From: Megascapheus bottae
Taxonomy: Eukaryota; Chordata; Mammalia; Rodentia; Geomyidae
Assembly: GCA_024803745.1 (NCBI GenBank)
Contig: JANJXV010000013.1
Location: 14,691,501 to 14,755,500, forward strand
Length of the DNA: 64,000 nucleotides
Direction of reading: 5' to 3'
Below, piece by piece: positions 10,045 to 20,934 of this stretch (positions within the stretch are counted from its first letter, which is position 1; the number at the start of each line of letters is the position of its first letter). The notes beneath the pieces are model-generated. The model did not search any database and was not told the DNA's origin. It saw only the letters and a list, made by a program, of their open reading frames with translations. A program made the translations under genes and the position numbers.

Positions 10045-10220
10045 CAGTTTTTGGTGCTAACTATGTGATAGGCACTTTATCGATAACTATCTTGTGTGAT
10101 AGATATTATTTTCCTTACAATTGAGAAAGTGAAGTCATAGAGAAGTTAAAAATTGCACACGATTATAGTTAGTAAAGAGAGCCAGAGACCAAGTCCAGGA
10201 AGTCTCCTTACCTCTCCCTC
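10045..10220 (+). mobile_element. MIR-like ancient SINE
   Basis: Matches the MIR core pattern by eye: GATAGGCACTTTATCGATAACTATC, ACAATTGAGAAAGTGAAG, GAAGTTAAAAATTGCAC. Confidence 0.5.
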
Positions 10221-10292
10221 AGTAATTAACCTTTACATCCTGAAACTCTATCAAAACATTGTGATAATGCTGTTCCAGATGTATGTATATGT

Positions 10293-10296
<4 letters not shown>

Positions 10297-10324
<28 letters not shown>
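10297..10324 (+). repeat. (CA)14 microsatellite
   Basis: Pure CA dinucleotides. Confidence 0.95.
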
Positions 10325-11010
10325 ACTGGGAAGCCTAGAGGAACAAGAGATTGTCTGGGAGAGCTGAAGGAGACTCTGTAGCTTCCCCCATCATTTCTCT
10401 AAGATCCTGAGGTGATTAAAAAAATGGCCATTTAATTAAAAAGTTAAGAGACAGAAATATCAGTTCAGCCTACTTGTTTTTATGCGTCAGGAAACTGATA
10501 TTTAGGCATTAACTAGAAGTTTCATAGTAGGTTATTGGTAGAAAAGTAGAGTAGGACATTTCAACAGGGATCCTGAATTAGTTACTGAGTTTATAAGTCA
10601 GAAAAATGACTGTTGCTTGTTTTGTACTGTGGAAGGAGCTACCAAAGATGTCTGAGTTTTGTAGGTCCATAGGAAATAATAAATACATTGCAATGTGCAG
10701 GCTTATTGAAATGTAGGCAAAGGGTTAAAAGATTTATTTGGCCTAAGCTAGGCTAAGGTAGTTGGGGAGGGTTTTTTTTGGAATGGAGAGGTTAAGTGAA
10801 GGCAGAAGAGAATCAGGAGGCAGTAATCCAATTAGGGGACATTGAAACAAAGGGGGATTACTGATATCTGGGGTCACTAGTGTCAACCTGTGGGATCCCA
10901 CTGTTTGGTGGCTGATAACTATGCAGAGTTACTTCACTGTTGGCTACCTCACATGAGTCCCTTCAGATAGAATGGTTTCAGTCATGTGTAATCTAGTAGT
11001 GGTTCTAACA
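10325..11010. other. Intron DNA without clear features
   Basis: AT-rich; a weak MIR-like trace at about 10480-10570. No gene. Confidence 0.35.
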
Positions 11011-11020
11011 ATTACCCTAC

Positions 11021-11250
11021 TTTTTTTTTTTTTTGTGGGTCCTGGGGTTTGAACTCTGAGCCTGGATGTTGTCCCTGAGCTCTTCAAGACTATCACCCTA
11101 CCCCTTGAGCCACAGCCCCACTTCTCCTTTTCTAGTGGTTAACTGGTATTAAAAGTCTCATGTTCTTTAGTGCCCAGGCTTTGAACCTCGATCCTCAGAT
11201 CTCAGCCACCTGAGTAGCTAGGATTACAGGAATGAGCCGCCATGCCTTGC
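11021..11250 (-). mobile_element. B1-Geo dimeric SINE
   Basis: T run, Geo half (GTCCTGGGGTTTGAACTCTG), linker GGTTAACTGG, B1 part (TGAGTAGCTAGGATTACAGG). Flanked by imperfect TTACCCTA repeats at about 11012 and 11253. Confidence 0.88.
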
Positions 11251-11964
11251 AGTTACCCTAATTTTTATGCAAGAATGAATATCACTATTTTGTGTATCTT
11301 GTAATAATACGTGGTGTACAAATACCTATGTTTTTATTGGTGACAAAATCACAGGTATTTAGGGGAGAACAATGGAAGAGGTGACATTGATCAAGATATG
11401 TTGGGCTTGTAAACTTGATAAGTTGAATTGAAGCCCTTTTGTACAATTATTAAAAGTCTATTCTATAAAATAAAATGTGAAATAAATCACAGGTACCGCC
11501 AATAATATTGTTGTCATTTGCCTATGTATATGAATATATAATTGAAGGAAGCAATTTTATTATGAGAATCTTGAAAAGGAAGATCTAATTTCTTTTCCAT
11601 CCACATTCACAGGTCCCTGAATTCTATTCCTGGGTTCTTAGGGATGTGGGCCTTTATGTTAACTTGTGCACTTTAGTAAGGAAGAGATGAGGTCTTGTTG
11701 AGAGAAGTGGTTTCCCAAGTCTCCATGGGACTTGGGTTCCAGCCCTAAGGGGCCCTTTGGTTTCCTGCTGGGTGGCTTTTGATATACATTGCTGAGTGCT
11801 TCATGGACATTTCCCTTTGTGGTAGATGTTTTTCCAGGGAGAGAGAGAAAAAGATATCAAACTGGGCTTACAATAGAATATGTATATGTATTTATTTGTT
11901 ACCACCAACAAAAAAATGACTCATGAAGTAGTAACATAAATAAGAAAATATAAAGAATGATATA
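11251..11964. other. Unique AT-rich intron DNA
   Basis: No recognised repeat or coding signal. Confidence 0.35.
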
Positions 11965-11966
11965 TT

Positions 11967-12080
11967 CAGGGCTGGGCCAGGTGGCCAATGTGTGTAATAC
12001 AGCATTTGGGAGGCTGGGGCAGGAGAATTGGGAGTTTAAGGCTACATAACGAGACACTGCCTCCAAACAACAACCACCAC
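11967..12080 (+). mobile_element. B1 (7SL) monomer
   Basis: GGGCTGGGCCAGGTGGCC start, TTTGGGAGGCTGGGGCAGGAG core and AACGAGACACTGCCTC end. Confidence 0.8.
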
Positions 12081-12202
12081 CACCACCATCCCCACAAACA
12101 CAATAAAAAATACAAAAAAAATTAAAGAAAGTAAACGTAGAATAATACATTAGAATAGACTGCTATGTACCCACAATATAGTTTAAGAAATAAAATAATA
12201 GC

Positions 12203-12332
12203 GTGGGGTGAGGGAAATGGGGACAAAAACACGAGAAGGGGTATCAATGTTTGTGAAGCAATGTGCCTTTTATCTGGCTAATATAATGTAACCCTTCTAT
12301 TAATTACAATAAAAAGAATATTAAAAATAAAA
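12203..12332 (+). mobile_element. L1 3' end, extreme 5' truncation
   Basis: Only the last ~130 bases of a young L1 3' UTR (GGGGACAAAAACACGAGAAG ... AATTACAATAAAAA). Bounded by a perfect 18-base duplication AAGAAATAAAATAATAGC (12185-12202 and 12333-12350). Confidence 0.92.
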
Positions 12333-12700
12333 AAGAAATAAAATAATAGCAATACAGAGCTTTCTTTATTACCCTATAGACACTTTGTATAAATTTCTAA
12401 TCGAGCACATAGTGCATTCTCTATGTATCTGTTTTCTCAGAATTGTGAGATCTTTGTGGAGGAAGGGAAGAGGAGAGTTGTACTTCATCTCTGTTTTTTG
12501 TTATGCCCTGTCTCACTCGTGTTACAGTTTGCTGGAAAAGCTGCACTAAAATCTATTTGAATAGATCTTAGTATTTCTCATTTATCTGATTTTTTAGAGT
12601 GCATTTTGAGCCTTTTGTTAATCGTAGGGATGTTGCTTTTTATCCAGGGGCACTTGGCATTAAGTTCCATCCAAGTTCATATCTGCCTATTACTTTTTCA

Positions 12701-12897
12701 ATTTTTTTTTTTTTGCCAGTCCTGGCTCGAATGCAGGGCCTGAGCACTGTCCTTGTACTTTCTCAAGGCTAAAGCTCTACCACTTGAGCCAAAGCACCAC
12801 TTCTGGCTTTTTCTATGTATGTGGTACTAAGGAATTGAACCAGGGTCTTCATTTATGCTAGGAAAATATTCTACCACTAGGCCAAACTCCCAGCCCC
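12701..12897 (-). mobile_element. IDL-Geo SINE, full length
   Basis: Both halves present. Flanked by TTTTCAATTT at about 12695 and 12898. It sits inside MIR-like DNA. Confidence 0.9.
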
Positions 12898-12907
12898 TTT
12901 TCAATTT

Positions 12908-13035
12908 AAAAAAAACCTTGCATTTTTGCCATTTTAAAGTTGAAGAATTTGTAGCAGAGAGGTTGTTTTCTATATCACATAGCTAAAAAGTATCAGAATC
13001 AGTGGACTTAGCCTATGTTCTTTTTACCAAAACAT
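12908..13035 (+). mobile_element. MIR-like fragment
   Basis: GCCATTTTAAAGTTGAAGAATTTG, TATATCACATAGCTAAAAAG and AGAATCAGTGGACTTAGCC follow the MIR 3' pattern. Confidence 0.5.
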
Positions 13036-13685
13036 ACTACCTGTCAGCATACCCCCAAAGAGGCATCTGGCACTCAAAGCTATGTCCTCAGAAGTCTTGT
13101 CATAATTATATTGACAAAGATATTTGAACCATAAAATTACAAAGTAATGTTGCTTTGGAGGATAGATAGTAGATTCTATATTGTTAACAGCTATATCATG
13201 CTATTGGAGTTACCTATTTATACACTTGCCTGCTCTTTTGCAGCACCGTAAACTCCTCGAGTTAGGTTAGTAGATGTTTAATTTTGTAGAATTGTTCAAC
13301 TTTTTTATTGCAGCTTCTAGCACAAGATTTGTCATGTGACATATTTTATATACCATAAACTTCATAGAATTCAATTCAACTACATAAGTTATATGATTCT
13401 GACTTTATTATAATTTACTAAGTAGTTGAAAAATACTTTCTTTAGAAGGGGTTAGGTAAAGATAAAGAAATAAGCTTTACAATTATCTATTTATTATTTC
13501 ATTCACTGCTGATACATAATAAATGTAATATGGATGTATTGTTTGAAAACAAAAACCAAAGCATTTGGGAAACTTTAATTCTCCAGAAGATCTGTTTTAG
13601 GAAGGTGGGAAATTATGTGGAAGGGTTGGGTAGAAGCTTTGACATATCAAGTGTGATGATTGGTTTTGGTTTACAGAAAGGTCTA
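13036..13685. other. AT-rich intron DNA
   Basis: Possible weak L2/MIR trace at 13220-13340 (CCGTAAACTCCTCGAGTTAG ... CTAGCACAAG). No gene. Confidence 0.3.
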
Positions 13686-13689
13686 GTTT

Positions 13690-13812
13690 GGCCACAGCCA
13701 TATAAATATCTGATTTCTGGAAAGCTGTAGAGTTCTAGCCCCTTTCTTTACTAGTTTTGTTTACCTAGTGGATGTAAGTCACTTCATCTCTCTCAGCCTT
13801 AGGTTTTTCTTG
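13690..13812 (+). mobile_element. MIR-like fragment
   Basis: GTTTACCTAGTGGATGTAAGTCACTTCATCTCTCTCAGCC matches the MIR 'tgtgaccttgggcaagtcacttaacc' region. Confidence 0.5.
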
Positions 13813-13814
13813 TT

Positions 13815-14225
13815 TTTAAAATTTTTATGGTTTTTATAAAAATTTTAATTGTTATTATAAAGGTAATATATACAGATGGGTTACAGTTACATAAGTCAGG
13901 TCAAGAATACGTTTCTTTTTCTTTCTTTTTTTTTGCCAGTCCTGGGCTTGAGCTCAGGGCTTGAGCTCAGGGCCTGAGCACTGTCCTTGGACTTTTCTCA
14001 AGGCTAGAGCTCTACCAGTTGAGCCTCAGCACCACTTCCGGCTTTTTTCTATGTATGTGGTACCAAGGAATCGAACCCAGGTCTTCATGCATGCTAGGCA
14101 AGCACTTTAACCACTAGGCCAAACTCCCGGCCCAAGAATACGTTTCTTTTGGACCTCTTTCCTCTCTCTCCCCCAGGTATTTTCCTCCCATCCCTTACCA
14201 CAAGTTGTATAGTTCATTTTCAACG
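13815..14225 (-). mobile_element. Older L1 3' UTR fragment, split by a SINE
   Basis: GGTAATATATACAGATGGGTTACAGTTACATAAGTCAGG resembles the L1 3' UTR at 32655-32740. It resumes after the nested SINE with C-rich CCTCTCTCTCCCCCAGG. Confidence 0.5.
13920..14132 (-). mobile_element. Nested IDL-Geo SINE, GTTAAA type
   Basis: Perfect 18-base duplication CAAGAATACGTTTCTTTT (13902-13919 and 14133-14150). The ID head carries the ACTTTAACCACTAGG variant. GAGCTCAGGGCTT is duplicated inside the Geo half. Confidence 0.95.
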
Positions 14226-14284
14226 TAGTGTCTAGTGTGTAAGATTTTTTTCATTTGTAAAAAAGGAATAAGATTAATAATTGC

Positions 14285-14750
14285 AGGGCTTCCCAGGCAC
14301 TGGTGGCTTACACCTGTAATCCTAGCTACTCAGGAGCAGAGATCTGAGGATAGAGGTTTGAAACCAGCCCTGGCGGTAAAGTCCATGAGATTCTTATCTC
14401 CAAATAACCAGCAAAAAGCAAGAAATAGGAGCTGGCCTGGAGTTTGGCCTAGTGGTAGAGTGCTTGCCTAGCATTCATGAAGACCAAAGTTCAATTCCTT
14501 GATACCACATACATAGAAAAAGCCAGAAATGGTGCTGTGGCTCAAGTGGCAGTGTGCTGGCCTTGAGTAAAAAGCCCAAGGACAGTGCTCAGGCCCCGAG
14601 TTCAAAACAGGACTGGCCAAAAAAAAAAAAAAAGCCAGAAGTAGAGGTATGGCTCAAGGGATAGAGTATCAGCTATGAGAGAAAAAGTTAAAGGACAGCA
14701 TCCAGGTTTTTTTGAGTTCAAGCCCCAGCACTTGCACACATACAAAAAAG
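14285..14750 (+). mobile_element. B1-Geo SINE, interrupted
   Basis: B1 left half (CACTGGTGGCTTACACCTGTAATCC) and linker at 14285-14430; right half resumes at 14634 (AGCCAGAAGTAGAGGTATGG) and ends near 14750. Confidence 0.85.
14431..14633 (+). mobile_element. Nested IDL-Geo SINE
   Basis: Inserted in the right half of the B1-Geo element. Flanks AGCAAGAAATAGGAG and AGCCAGAAGTAGAG look like a diverged duplication. Confidence 0.85.
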
Positions 14751-14754
14751 TTGT

Positions 14755-16350
14755 GAGGTGAGGATAAAAAAAGACAATATTTAGGAAAGAGCTTTATAAA
14801 CTATATAAATTATAAAATGCTGCATGGGTAGTTGAGTCATCTCAGCCTTTTTTCCCCCCAGTTCTGAAGAAGCTTAGAATCTATGTCTACTTACAGTACC
14901 AAATCTCTGAGGGTAGTTACAGTATGAATTACTGTAGTTCCATTGACTTTGTTCAAGTATACACACATATATAGGCTTTGGATATATCAAGCCAGGAAGA
15001 TCTTAGGAAAAGTGAATAAAGTCTGGGTGATAGTATTTGACCTTATTTCTGGCCTATGCTCTTCCACTTTTCTGTATATAACCACTTCTCTAGTTCCACC
15101 TGCAATCTTGAAATGGCTGAGCAGATGGGCCAGGTCCCCGCTTGGGTTAGTTGTTTAGTGGTGCATAGCAAATTATGACAAAATTAGAGGTTTAAAGCAA
15201 TACTTAAAAAAAAACAAACCCCCTTGATTTTGTGGGTGCAGTTTATCTGAGCATTTCTGGCTCAAGGTCTCATGAGGTTGCTAGTTAAGCTCTTGGCTGG
15301 AGCTGAAAACTTAACTAGGGAAAGGGTATTTGCTTTCAAGTGAATTTACATGGTTGTTGGCCGACCTTGGTCCTCTGCCACATGAACCTCCCTACTGGGT
15401 TGCTTATGACATGACAGTTGGCTTCTTAACCTCAGAATAAGTGATCCAAGAGAGAGCATGAGAGAGTGAGATGAATGTCTCACTCTTTTTGTTGTCTAAT
15501 CTTGGAATCTGTATGCTTCCACATCTTCCATATTCTATTTGTGAGAAGTAAGTCCAGAGTCAAGGTGAAAGGATTACATAATGAGGCCACCTGATACCAG
15601 GAGGACAGAGATTACTTCAGCCATTTTAAACAATACCCCAGTATTACTTCTAAGTATTGTGACCTTTTAGGTGTTTTCCCCCCCCCCTTCAATTTTGCTT
15701 ATTTCTTACAGCCTCAAGAAGTCTTTCTGTATTCCCTTTGGTATCATGCCACTTGGTTCAAATATGACTTCATTGCTTTGACATGGACCTTCCCTTTATG
15801 CCTCTGACACCACCTAGACTCCTCTGAGGCCCTATCCTGAATTAGTTTTAACTAGGTTTTAGTCCTGTCTCTCAACATCTTTTTTGATAACTTTGATTCT
15901 GAAGTCTATTGGAAAGAATTTACTGTTGCAGCCTTCACTGCTCCTACTTGGCTTCTGAAAATTAGGCTTACAGGTGACATTGTGTTAGAATTCATAAGTG
16001 TATCTGAAGCCTTGTGGAGTTTCTTGTGACCTCCTGGAAAATGACAATGGAAGCTTCTTCGGTACTGTCAATTTTCTGGAGACAATTTTCCAGGGCTGGC
16101 AAGACTTGAATGTGAATGGCAAAAGGTCTGTCATACTTATTTATCAGAGAAGCAGATTAATTTTGTATGAAAGGCCATATAAGGAAACAACTGAAATGAG
16201 CCAGTAGCACTTTGTAGTAACCTTATTTTCTGCTGGGTAGCTTGGAAAAGAGAAAATTTAGGTTCTAAAATCTCTTTATGGATAGTGGTTGCTTTTCCAA
16301 AAATAGAACACTTCACTTAATTGATATTTCTCTGTTACTTTGTTAGCCCA
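14755..16350. other. Long stretch with few recognisable repeats
   Basis: About 1.6 kb with no young SINE. An L2-like trace at about 15720-15850 is possible (ATGCCTCTGACACC..TCCTCTGAGGCCC). Frames such as 15998-16207 have no recognisable domain. Confidence 0.35.
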
Positions 16351-16354
16351 AACA

Positions 16355-16485
16355 GGTCGTCGTCGTCGTCATTGTCATCGTCCTCCTCCTCCTCTTTTTC
16401 GTCATCGTCGTCGTTGTCCTCCTCCTCTTCTCCTTCTTCTTCCTCTTCTTCGTCTTTGTCTCTGTTTTCTCCGTCTTGGTCTGCA
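16355..16485 (+). repeat. Complex triplet array (TCG/TCC/TTC)n with CpGs
   Basis: About 130 bases of pyrimidine-rich triplets mixing TCG, TCC, TTC and TCA. Open in several frames purely from composition (Ser-rich, Arg/Pro-rich). CpG-bearing triplets are unusual in this AT-rich intron. Confidence 0.85.
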
Positions 16486-16689
16486 GAACACACCATTAAT
16501 TATACTTTTGTATTCTGTCAAATTACATTCCATCTTGAATGTTCTCTATCATTCTTTACTCTTCCCCACTCTCTCAGTTCTCAATGTTATCTATAAACAT
16601 GCCCTCTCATCTTTGATCTGGTTTTGATTCTTGCTGTCTGCAGTAGTCTCTGTGCATTTGATGACCTACTTTGGCCTTTCAGTGAGAGG

Positions 16690-16795
16690 CAGCTTGATGG
16701 AGTATTGAGTACTAGGTACTGGCTTTAGACTTTGCTGATAATGTGATTCAAACTTTCCTCACTTGAAAAATGGAGATTAAAAAGGTTATATACTT
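16690..16795 (+). mobile_element. MIR-like fragment
   Basis: GGCAGCTTGATGGAGTATTGAG, TGATTCAAACTTTCCTCACTTG, AAAATGGAGATTAAAAAGG follow the MIR pattern with deletions. Confidence 0.5.
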
Positions 16796-16829
16796 TCAGT
16801 ATACACTATGTAGAAAAGAAACTGTGCAA

Positions 16830-16970
16830 CTTGTAGTCAGGGACTGGAAGGAGAGATTAGGGGAAGTGAAGGAAGAGGTGAAATTGTCAAAATAGAAGTG
16901 TATGCATTCCCTGAATTGTGGAATAGTAATTCCTCTGTACAACACCTTAATAATAACCATAAAATTATAT
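16830..16970 (+). mobile_element. Possible L1 3' end
   Basis: GGGGAAGTGAAGGAAGAGG ... CCTCTGTACAACACCTTAATAATAACC looks like the end of an older L1 subfamily. Weak. Confidence 0.3.
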
Positions 16971-16985
16971 TAAAAGTTATATATA

Positions 16986-17185
16986 GGGGCTGGGAATTTG
17001 GCCTAGTGGTTAAAGTGCTTGCCTAGCATGCACGAAGACCCGGGTTCAATTCCTCGGTACCACATACATAGAAAAAAGCCAGAAGTGGTGCTGAGGCTCA
17101 AGTGGTAGAGCTCTAGCCTTGAGAAAGTCCAAGGACAGTGCTCAGGCCCTGAGCTCAAGCCCAGGACTGGCAAAAAAAAAATAAA
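16986..17185 (+). mobile_element. IDL-Geo SINE, GTTAAA type, near intact
   Basis: Full dimer with box A, near-perfect box B and A tail. Duplication TAAAAGTTATATATA at 16971-16985 and 17186-17200. Confidence 0.95.
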
Positions 17186-17332
17186 TAAAAGTTATATATA
17201 AAAAACAAGAAACAAAAAAAGTTGCATGTATGAGAGAGTTGTATAGAGTTTAAAGTTCTCTTATTTGTACATTTCCCTTTCTTTCGAGGACAGGAGACAT
17301 GCTAGTTTTTCTACCACTGCAGTATTTGTACT

Positions 17333-17508
17333 TTTTTTTTTTTTGCTACTCTTGGGACTTGAACTCAGGGCATGGGCACTGTCCTTGAGTTTTCTCATGG
17401 TAGCATTCTACCCTTGAGCCACAGTACCACTTCCTACTTTTTCTATGTATGTAGTACCAAGGAATTGAACCCACAGCTTTGTGCATGCTAGGTAAGCATT
17501 CTACCACT
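17333..17508 (-). mobile_element. IDL-Geo SINE
   Basis: Both halves; flanks AGTATTTGTACT (17321-17332) and AGTATTTATACT (17509-17520) are a duplication with one mismatch. Confidence 0.88.
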
Positions 17509-17554
17509 AGTATTTATACTAGTATTTAAATATATATCCAGTATTTATACTCTT

Positions 17555-17740
17555 TGTTGTTGTTGGTCACGGGGCTTGAACTCTGGGCTTGGGCGCCTGT
17601 CCCTGAGCTCCCCACTTCCCATTTCTGGTGGTTAATTGGAGATTCAAGAGTCTCGTGGTCTTTAGTGCTTGGGCTGGCTTATCCTCCAATCTCAGCCTCC
17701 TGAATAGCTAGGATTACAGGTGTGAGCTGTTGCAGCCAGC
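17555..17740 (-). mobile_element. B1-Geo SINE
   Basis: Perfect 17-base duplication CCAGTATTTATACTCTT (17538-17554 and 17741-17757). The tail is (TTG)n. The Geo half is shortened. Confidence 0.9.
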
Positions 17741-17757
17741 CCAGTATTTATACTCTT

Positions 17758-18277
17758 ATCAAAGTGTATCACAGTACTGATCAATGAGCATGTGCCTGCC
17801 CTATAGATATTTGTTAAGCAAATTTGCTTATTTACTTTTTCCAGTATTGATTGAACCAAACGTGTGATGGGTTTTTTAGGGATGTTTTTTCTGCCTGACC
17901 TATTACTTTATCTTTTGTATTGAGCACCTACTTACGGTGTTTAGTGACAGTTATCAATCACACTGGAATTATTTGGCTAGTGACTCTGGCTGGCATTTTT
18001 GTTTGCTACATAAGTGGCTTCCCTGAACAAGTGGCGACATTATGAGTGGAGTAAAGAAAGACTTGACACCTGTGGACAAGGCTTCCTTGGATTCTGCTGC
18101 TCCCTGTCTTCAGTTCCACAGCCCACACAGGTTTACCTCAGGTCAAACTTGAGGCAGCCAAATGAACAGAATGAGCTTCAACTGCTTTTCTTAGCCTGGC
18201 TTGTGGGATGGAGGAGGGAACCTTTTCTGGTTCCCACTGCTGGGCTTGTGTAGCAGGGAGATAGGATAGTCTTGGGC
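17758..18277. other. Unique intron DNA
   Basis: No recognised repeat or gene. Confidence 0.35.
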
Positions 18278-18284
18278 TGATGAA

Positions 18285-18315
<31 letters not shown>
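18278..18315 (+). repeat. (GAT)n microsatellite
   Basis: About twelve GAT units followed by a short GT stretch leading into a SINE. Confidence 0.92.
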
Positions 18316-18344
18316 TGTGTCTGTGTATACACACAAATTGATAT

Positions 18345-18573
18345 GAGGGCTTTAACTCAGGGCTTTTGCACTCTTGCTTAACTTTCTTTATCACTAAGTC
18401 TGACCCTCTCTACCACTTAAGCCACACCTTCACTTCTAGCCGTTTTCCTGCTAAATTGAAATAAAAGTCTCAATTTTTTTTTTTTTTTTTGCCTAGGCTG
18501 ACTTCAAACCTTGATCCTCAGACCTCAGTTTCTTGAGTAGCAAGGATTACAGGTATGAGACACAATTGCCCAG
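18345..18573 (-). mobile_element. B1-Geo SINE, older type
   Basis: Geo half with the 'cttgcttaactttctt' variant, an internal T run at 18474-18490, then the B1 part (TTGAGTAGCAAGGATTACAGG). Confidence 0.75.
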
Positions 18574-18609
18574 CAAGATAGGTGATATTTTATTTAGTTT
18601 TGATAGCTG

Positions 18610-18810
18610 TTTTTTTTTTTTTTGCCAGTCCTGGGCTTGAGCTCAGGGCCTGAGCACTGTCCTTGGACTTTCTCAAGGCTAGAGCTCTACTACTTGAGCC
18701 TCAGCACCACTTCCAGCTTTTTTCTATGTATGTGGTACTGAGGAATTGAACCCCGGGTCTTCATGCATGCTAGGCAAGCACTTTAACCACGAGGCCAAAC
18801 TCCCAACCCC
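18610..18810 (-). mobile_element. IDL-Geo SINE, GTTAAA type
   Basis: Well preserved; short duplication GATAGCTG at 18602-18609 and 18811-18818. Confidence 0.92.
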
Positions 18811-18818
18811 GATAGCTG

Positions 18819-19465
18819 GCTTTTATAATATTATCTCTGATGCTGAAAATTCCCTGGGCTTCTGAGAATGTCATCCTGAAAGAGCTAACATTCCATTAGC
18901 TTTCTTTAAAGGCATTAGGGAGGAGCTTCTTTCCGTACTTGATACAATAGGTCAATGAATAAGAATCAAACTATGCTGTCAATGCAGCCTATGCAGGATA
19001 ACTCTGTCCTTTTCTTCTCTAGCCATAGTTACAGAGCCTGATGTTCATCTCTGGCCTAGGTAATGACAAAAGTCTCACTGGCTGGCAGGCAGACAGACCT
19101 ACAAATCTCGTACCTCTAAATTTTGAAGTGTGATTCACTCGCTCTACTCTTGTTTGGCCTCTCTGGGTTATCTCAGGCCTCTTAGGAAGCTCTCAGAACT
19201 CTCATCACTACAGCACATGTTAAAAACAAATGTGTCTGGGCCTGCCAAGCTCTAAGAACCAGCTTCTGAAATGCAGTTGCCAGGGAAGATGGGTGCCCTT
19301 CAGATACAATATATATATACACACTGATTAGAAAATAGTATTTCTTTTTGTTTGTGTTTATTTTTTGTAGTCTTATTTTGAGAAACTTTTGTTGATCAAG
19401 GAAAAGGTCACTTGAACTTCTGTAAAGTGACAAATGTATAATTAAGACTAAATAACTTTAATGAT
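18819..19465. other. Unique intron DNA
   Basis: No recognised repeat or gene; a short TA tract at about 19307-19320. Confidence 0.35.
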
Positions 19466-19542
19466 AAGAATGATGATTATAGCTACTATTTCTTGAGCAT
19501 CTAGATAAGTGCTTTACAAGTATAGAATAACTCTTATACGTA
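19466..19542 (+). mobile_element. MIR-like trace
   Basis: CTACTATTTCTTGAGCATCT ... AAGTGCTTTACAAGTATAGAATAACTC resembles a MIR/MIR3 3' half. Confidence 0.4.
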
Positions 19543-19551
19543 CATATTTTT

Positions 19552-19773
19552 CCCTCCTCCGTCTCCTCCTCCTCCTCTCTCTCCTCCTTATTTTGGTTGT
19601 TAGTGGGGCTTGAACTGAAGGCTAGCACTCTACCACATTGAGCTGCTTCTGGTTTTCTGGCTGTTTAATTAGAGATAAGATTCTCATAGACTTTCATGTC
19701 TATGAGAACCATGATCCTCAGATCTCAGCCTCCTGAGTAGGTAGATTACAGGCATGAGTCACCAGCACCTAGC
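19552..19773 (-). mobile_element. B1-Geo SINE with (TCC)n tail
   Basis: A CT-rich tract (19552-19590) takes the place of poly(T); then a shortened Geo half and a B1 end (CCTGAGTAGGTAGATTACAGG). Confidence 0.8.
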
Positions 19774-19784
19774 AGGAAAGTATT

Positions 19785-19902
19785 TTTCTTTTTCTTTTCT
19801 TTTGTCAGTTGTGAGGCTTGAACTCTGGGCCTGGATGCTCTCCCTGAGCTCTTTAGCTCAAGGCTGGTGCCCTACCACTTGAACCATAGCACCACTTCCA
19901 GG
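19785..19902 (-). mobile_element. Geo half alone
   Basis: TTTTC-rich tail plus a Geo half ending CACTTCCAGG, with no left monomer. Flanks share TATTTTTCT. Confidence 0.75.
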
Positions 19903-20157
19903 TAAATATTTTTCTCCAGGAACTTAAGATAATTTTCTCCAGTAATTTAAATAATTTTCCTAAGTTGGCTGGCCCAGGATTTGAATTGAACTTTATCTGA
20001 TCCCCAAACCAAAACTATTTCTCTTTTTGTTTAATAATTTGTGGAGAGGGAAACAGTTGTATGAGATGCAAATTTCAATTAGAAACTATACAACAGTTAC
20101 TAGCATTAGTCTGTCTCATAAAAAGCTTGGAAGAAGTGTCTTAGAATTAGAGTTTGG

Positions 20158-20374
20158 GGGGGGGCGGGAGTTTGGCCTAGTGGTTAAAGTGCTTGCCTAG
20201 CATGCATGAAGACCTGGGTTCGATTCCTCGGTACTACATACATAGAAAAAAAAAAAAAAAGCCAGAAGTGGTGCTGAGGCTCAAGTGGTAGAGCTGTAGC
20301 CTTGAGAAAGCCCAAGGACAGTGCTCAGGCCCTGAGCTCAAGCCCAGGACTGGCAAAAAAAAAAAAAAAAAAAA
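20158..20374 (+). mobile_element. IDL-Geo SINE, GTTAAA type, near intact
   Basis: Perfect 15-base duplication AGAATTAGAGTTTGG (20143-20157 and 20375-20389). Starts with a G run; two A tracts (linker and tail). Confidence 0.95.
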
Positions 20375-20389
20375 AGAATTAGAGTTTGG

Positions 20390-20930
20390 TGAGGGGTTGA
20401 GGAGAGAGAGTCTTGTGTTTCACCTATGAATTCTGAATGGATCATATCATGTTTGTCAAGTATTTGGCTACACAGTTATGTGTATTCAGTTTGTATCTTC
20501 TAAAGGTAGCACTCCGGTTGAGCTCCTCTTGGGTCTTTTACTTCTTCTATCTATATTTAGCCTATTTGCTATTGGTTATTCGACAATTCCTGCCCCGGTA
20601 GAAGGACTCTAGATGAGAGTTAAGATGTACATCCAAGTTGATCATCCTGGTAGATGCCTGGGCTATATAATGAGACCTTGACTCTAAACCAAATGCTTTA
20701 AAACTAAATTTTGCATTATAGCAAGTTCTCTTTTAGTTTGAACCTATGCTACAAAAGGACCGGGTGAGGTACTTTTGCATACATGATTATATTTTAATTC
20801 TTAAAACAGGTCTCCCATTCCATAGCTTTGTGCAAGGCACTGTCTAGGCTCACTGTCCTAGGGTTATTAGTCCTGTTTGAAGATAGAAAGGATCACTTCT
20901 GCCTAGAGAAATTAGAGAAGCTTTGTGGAT
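20390..20930. other. Intron DNA without clear features
   Basis: A weak B1-like trace at about 20640-20690 (GCCTGGGCTATATAATGAGACC). No gene. Confidence 0.35.
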
Positions 20931-20934
20931 GAAG

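Noticed and set aside
16321..16627. Ser-rich and Arg-rich open frames
   Set aside because: Translation of a triplet microsatellite; no start context, splice sites or homologous protein.
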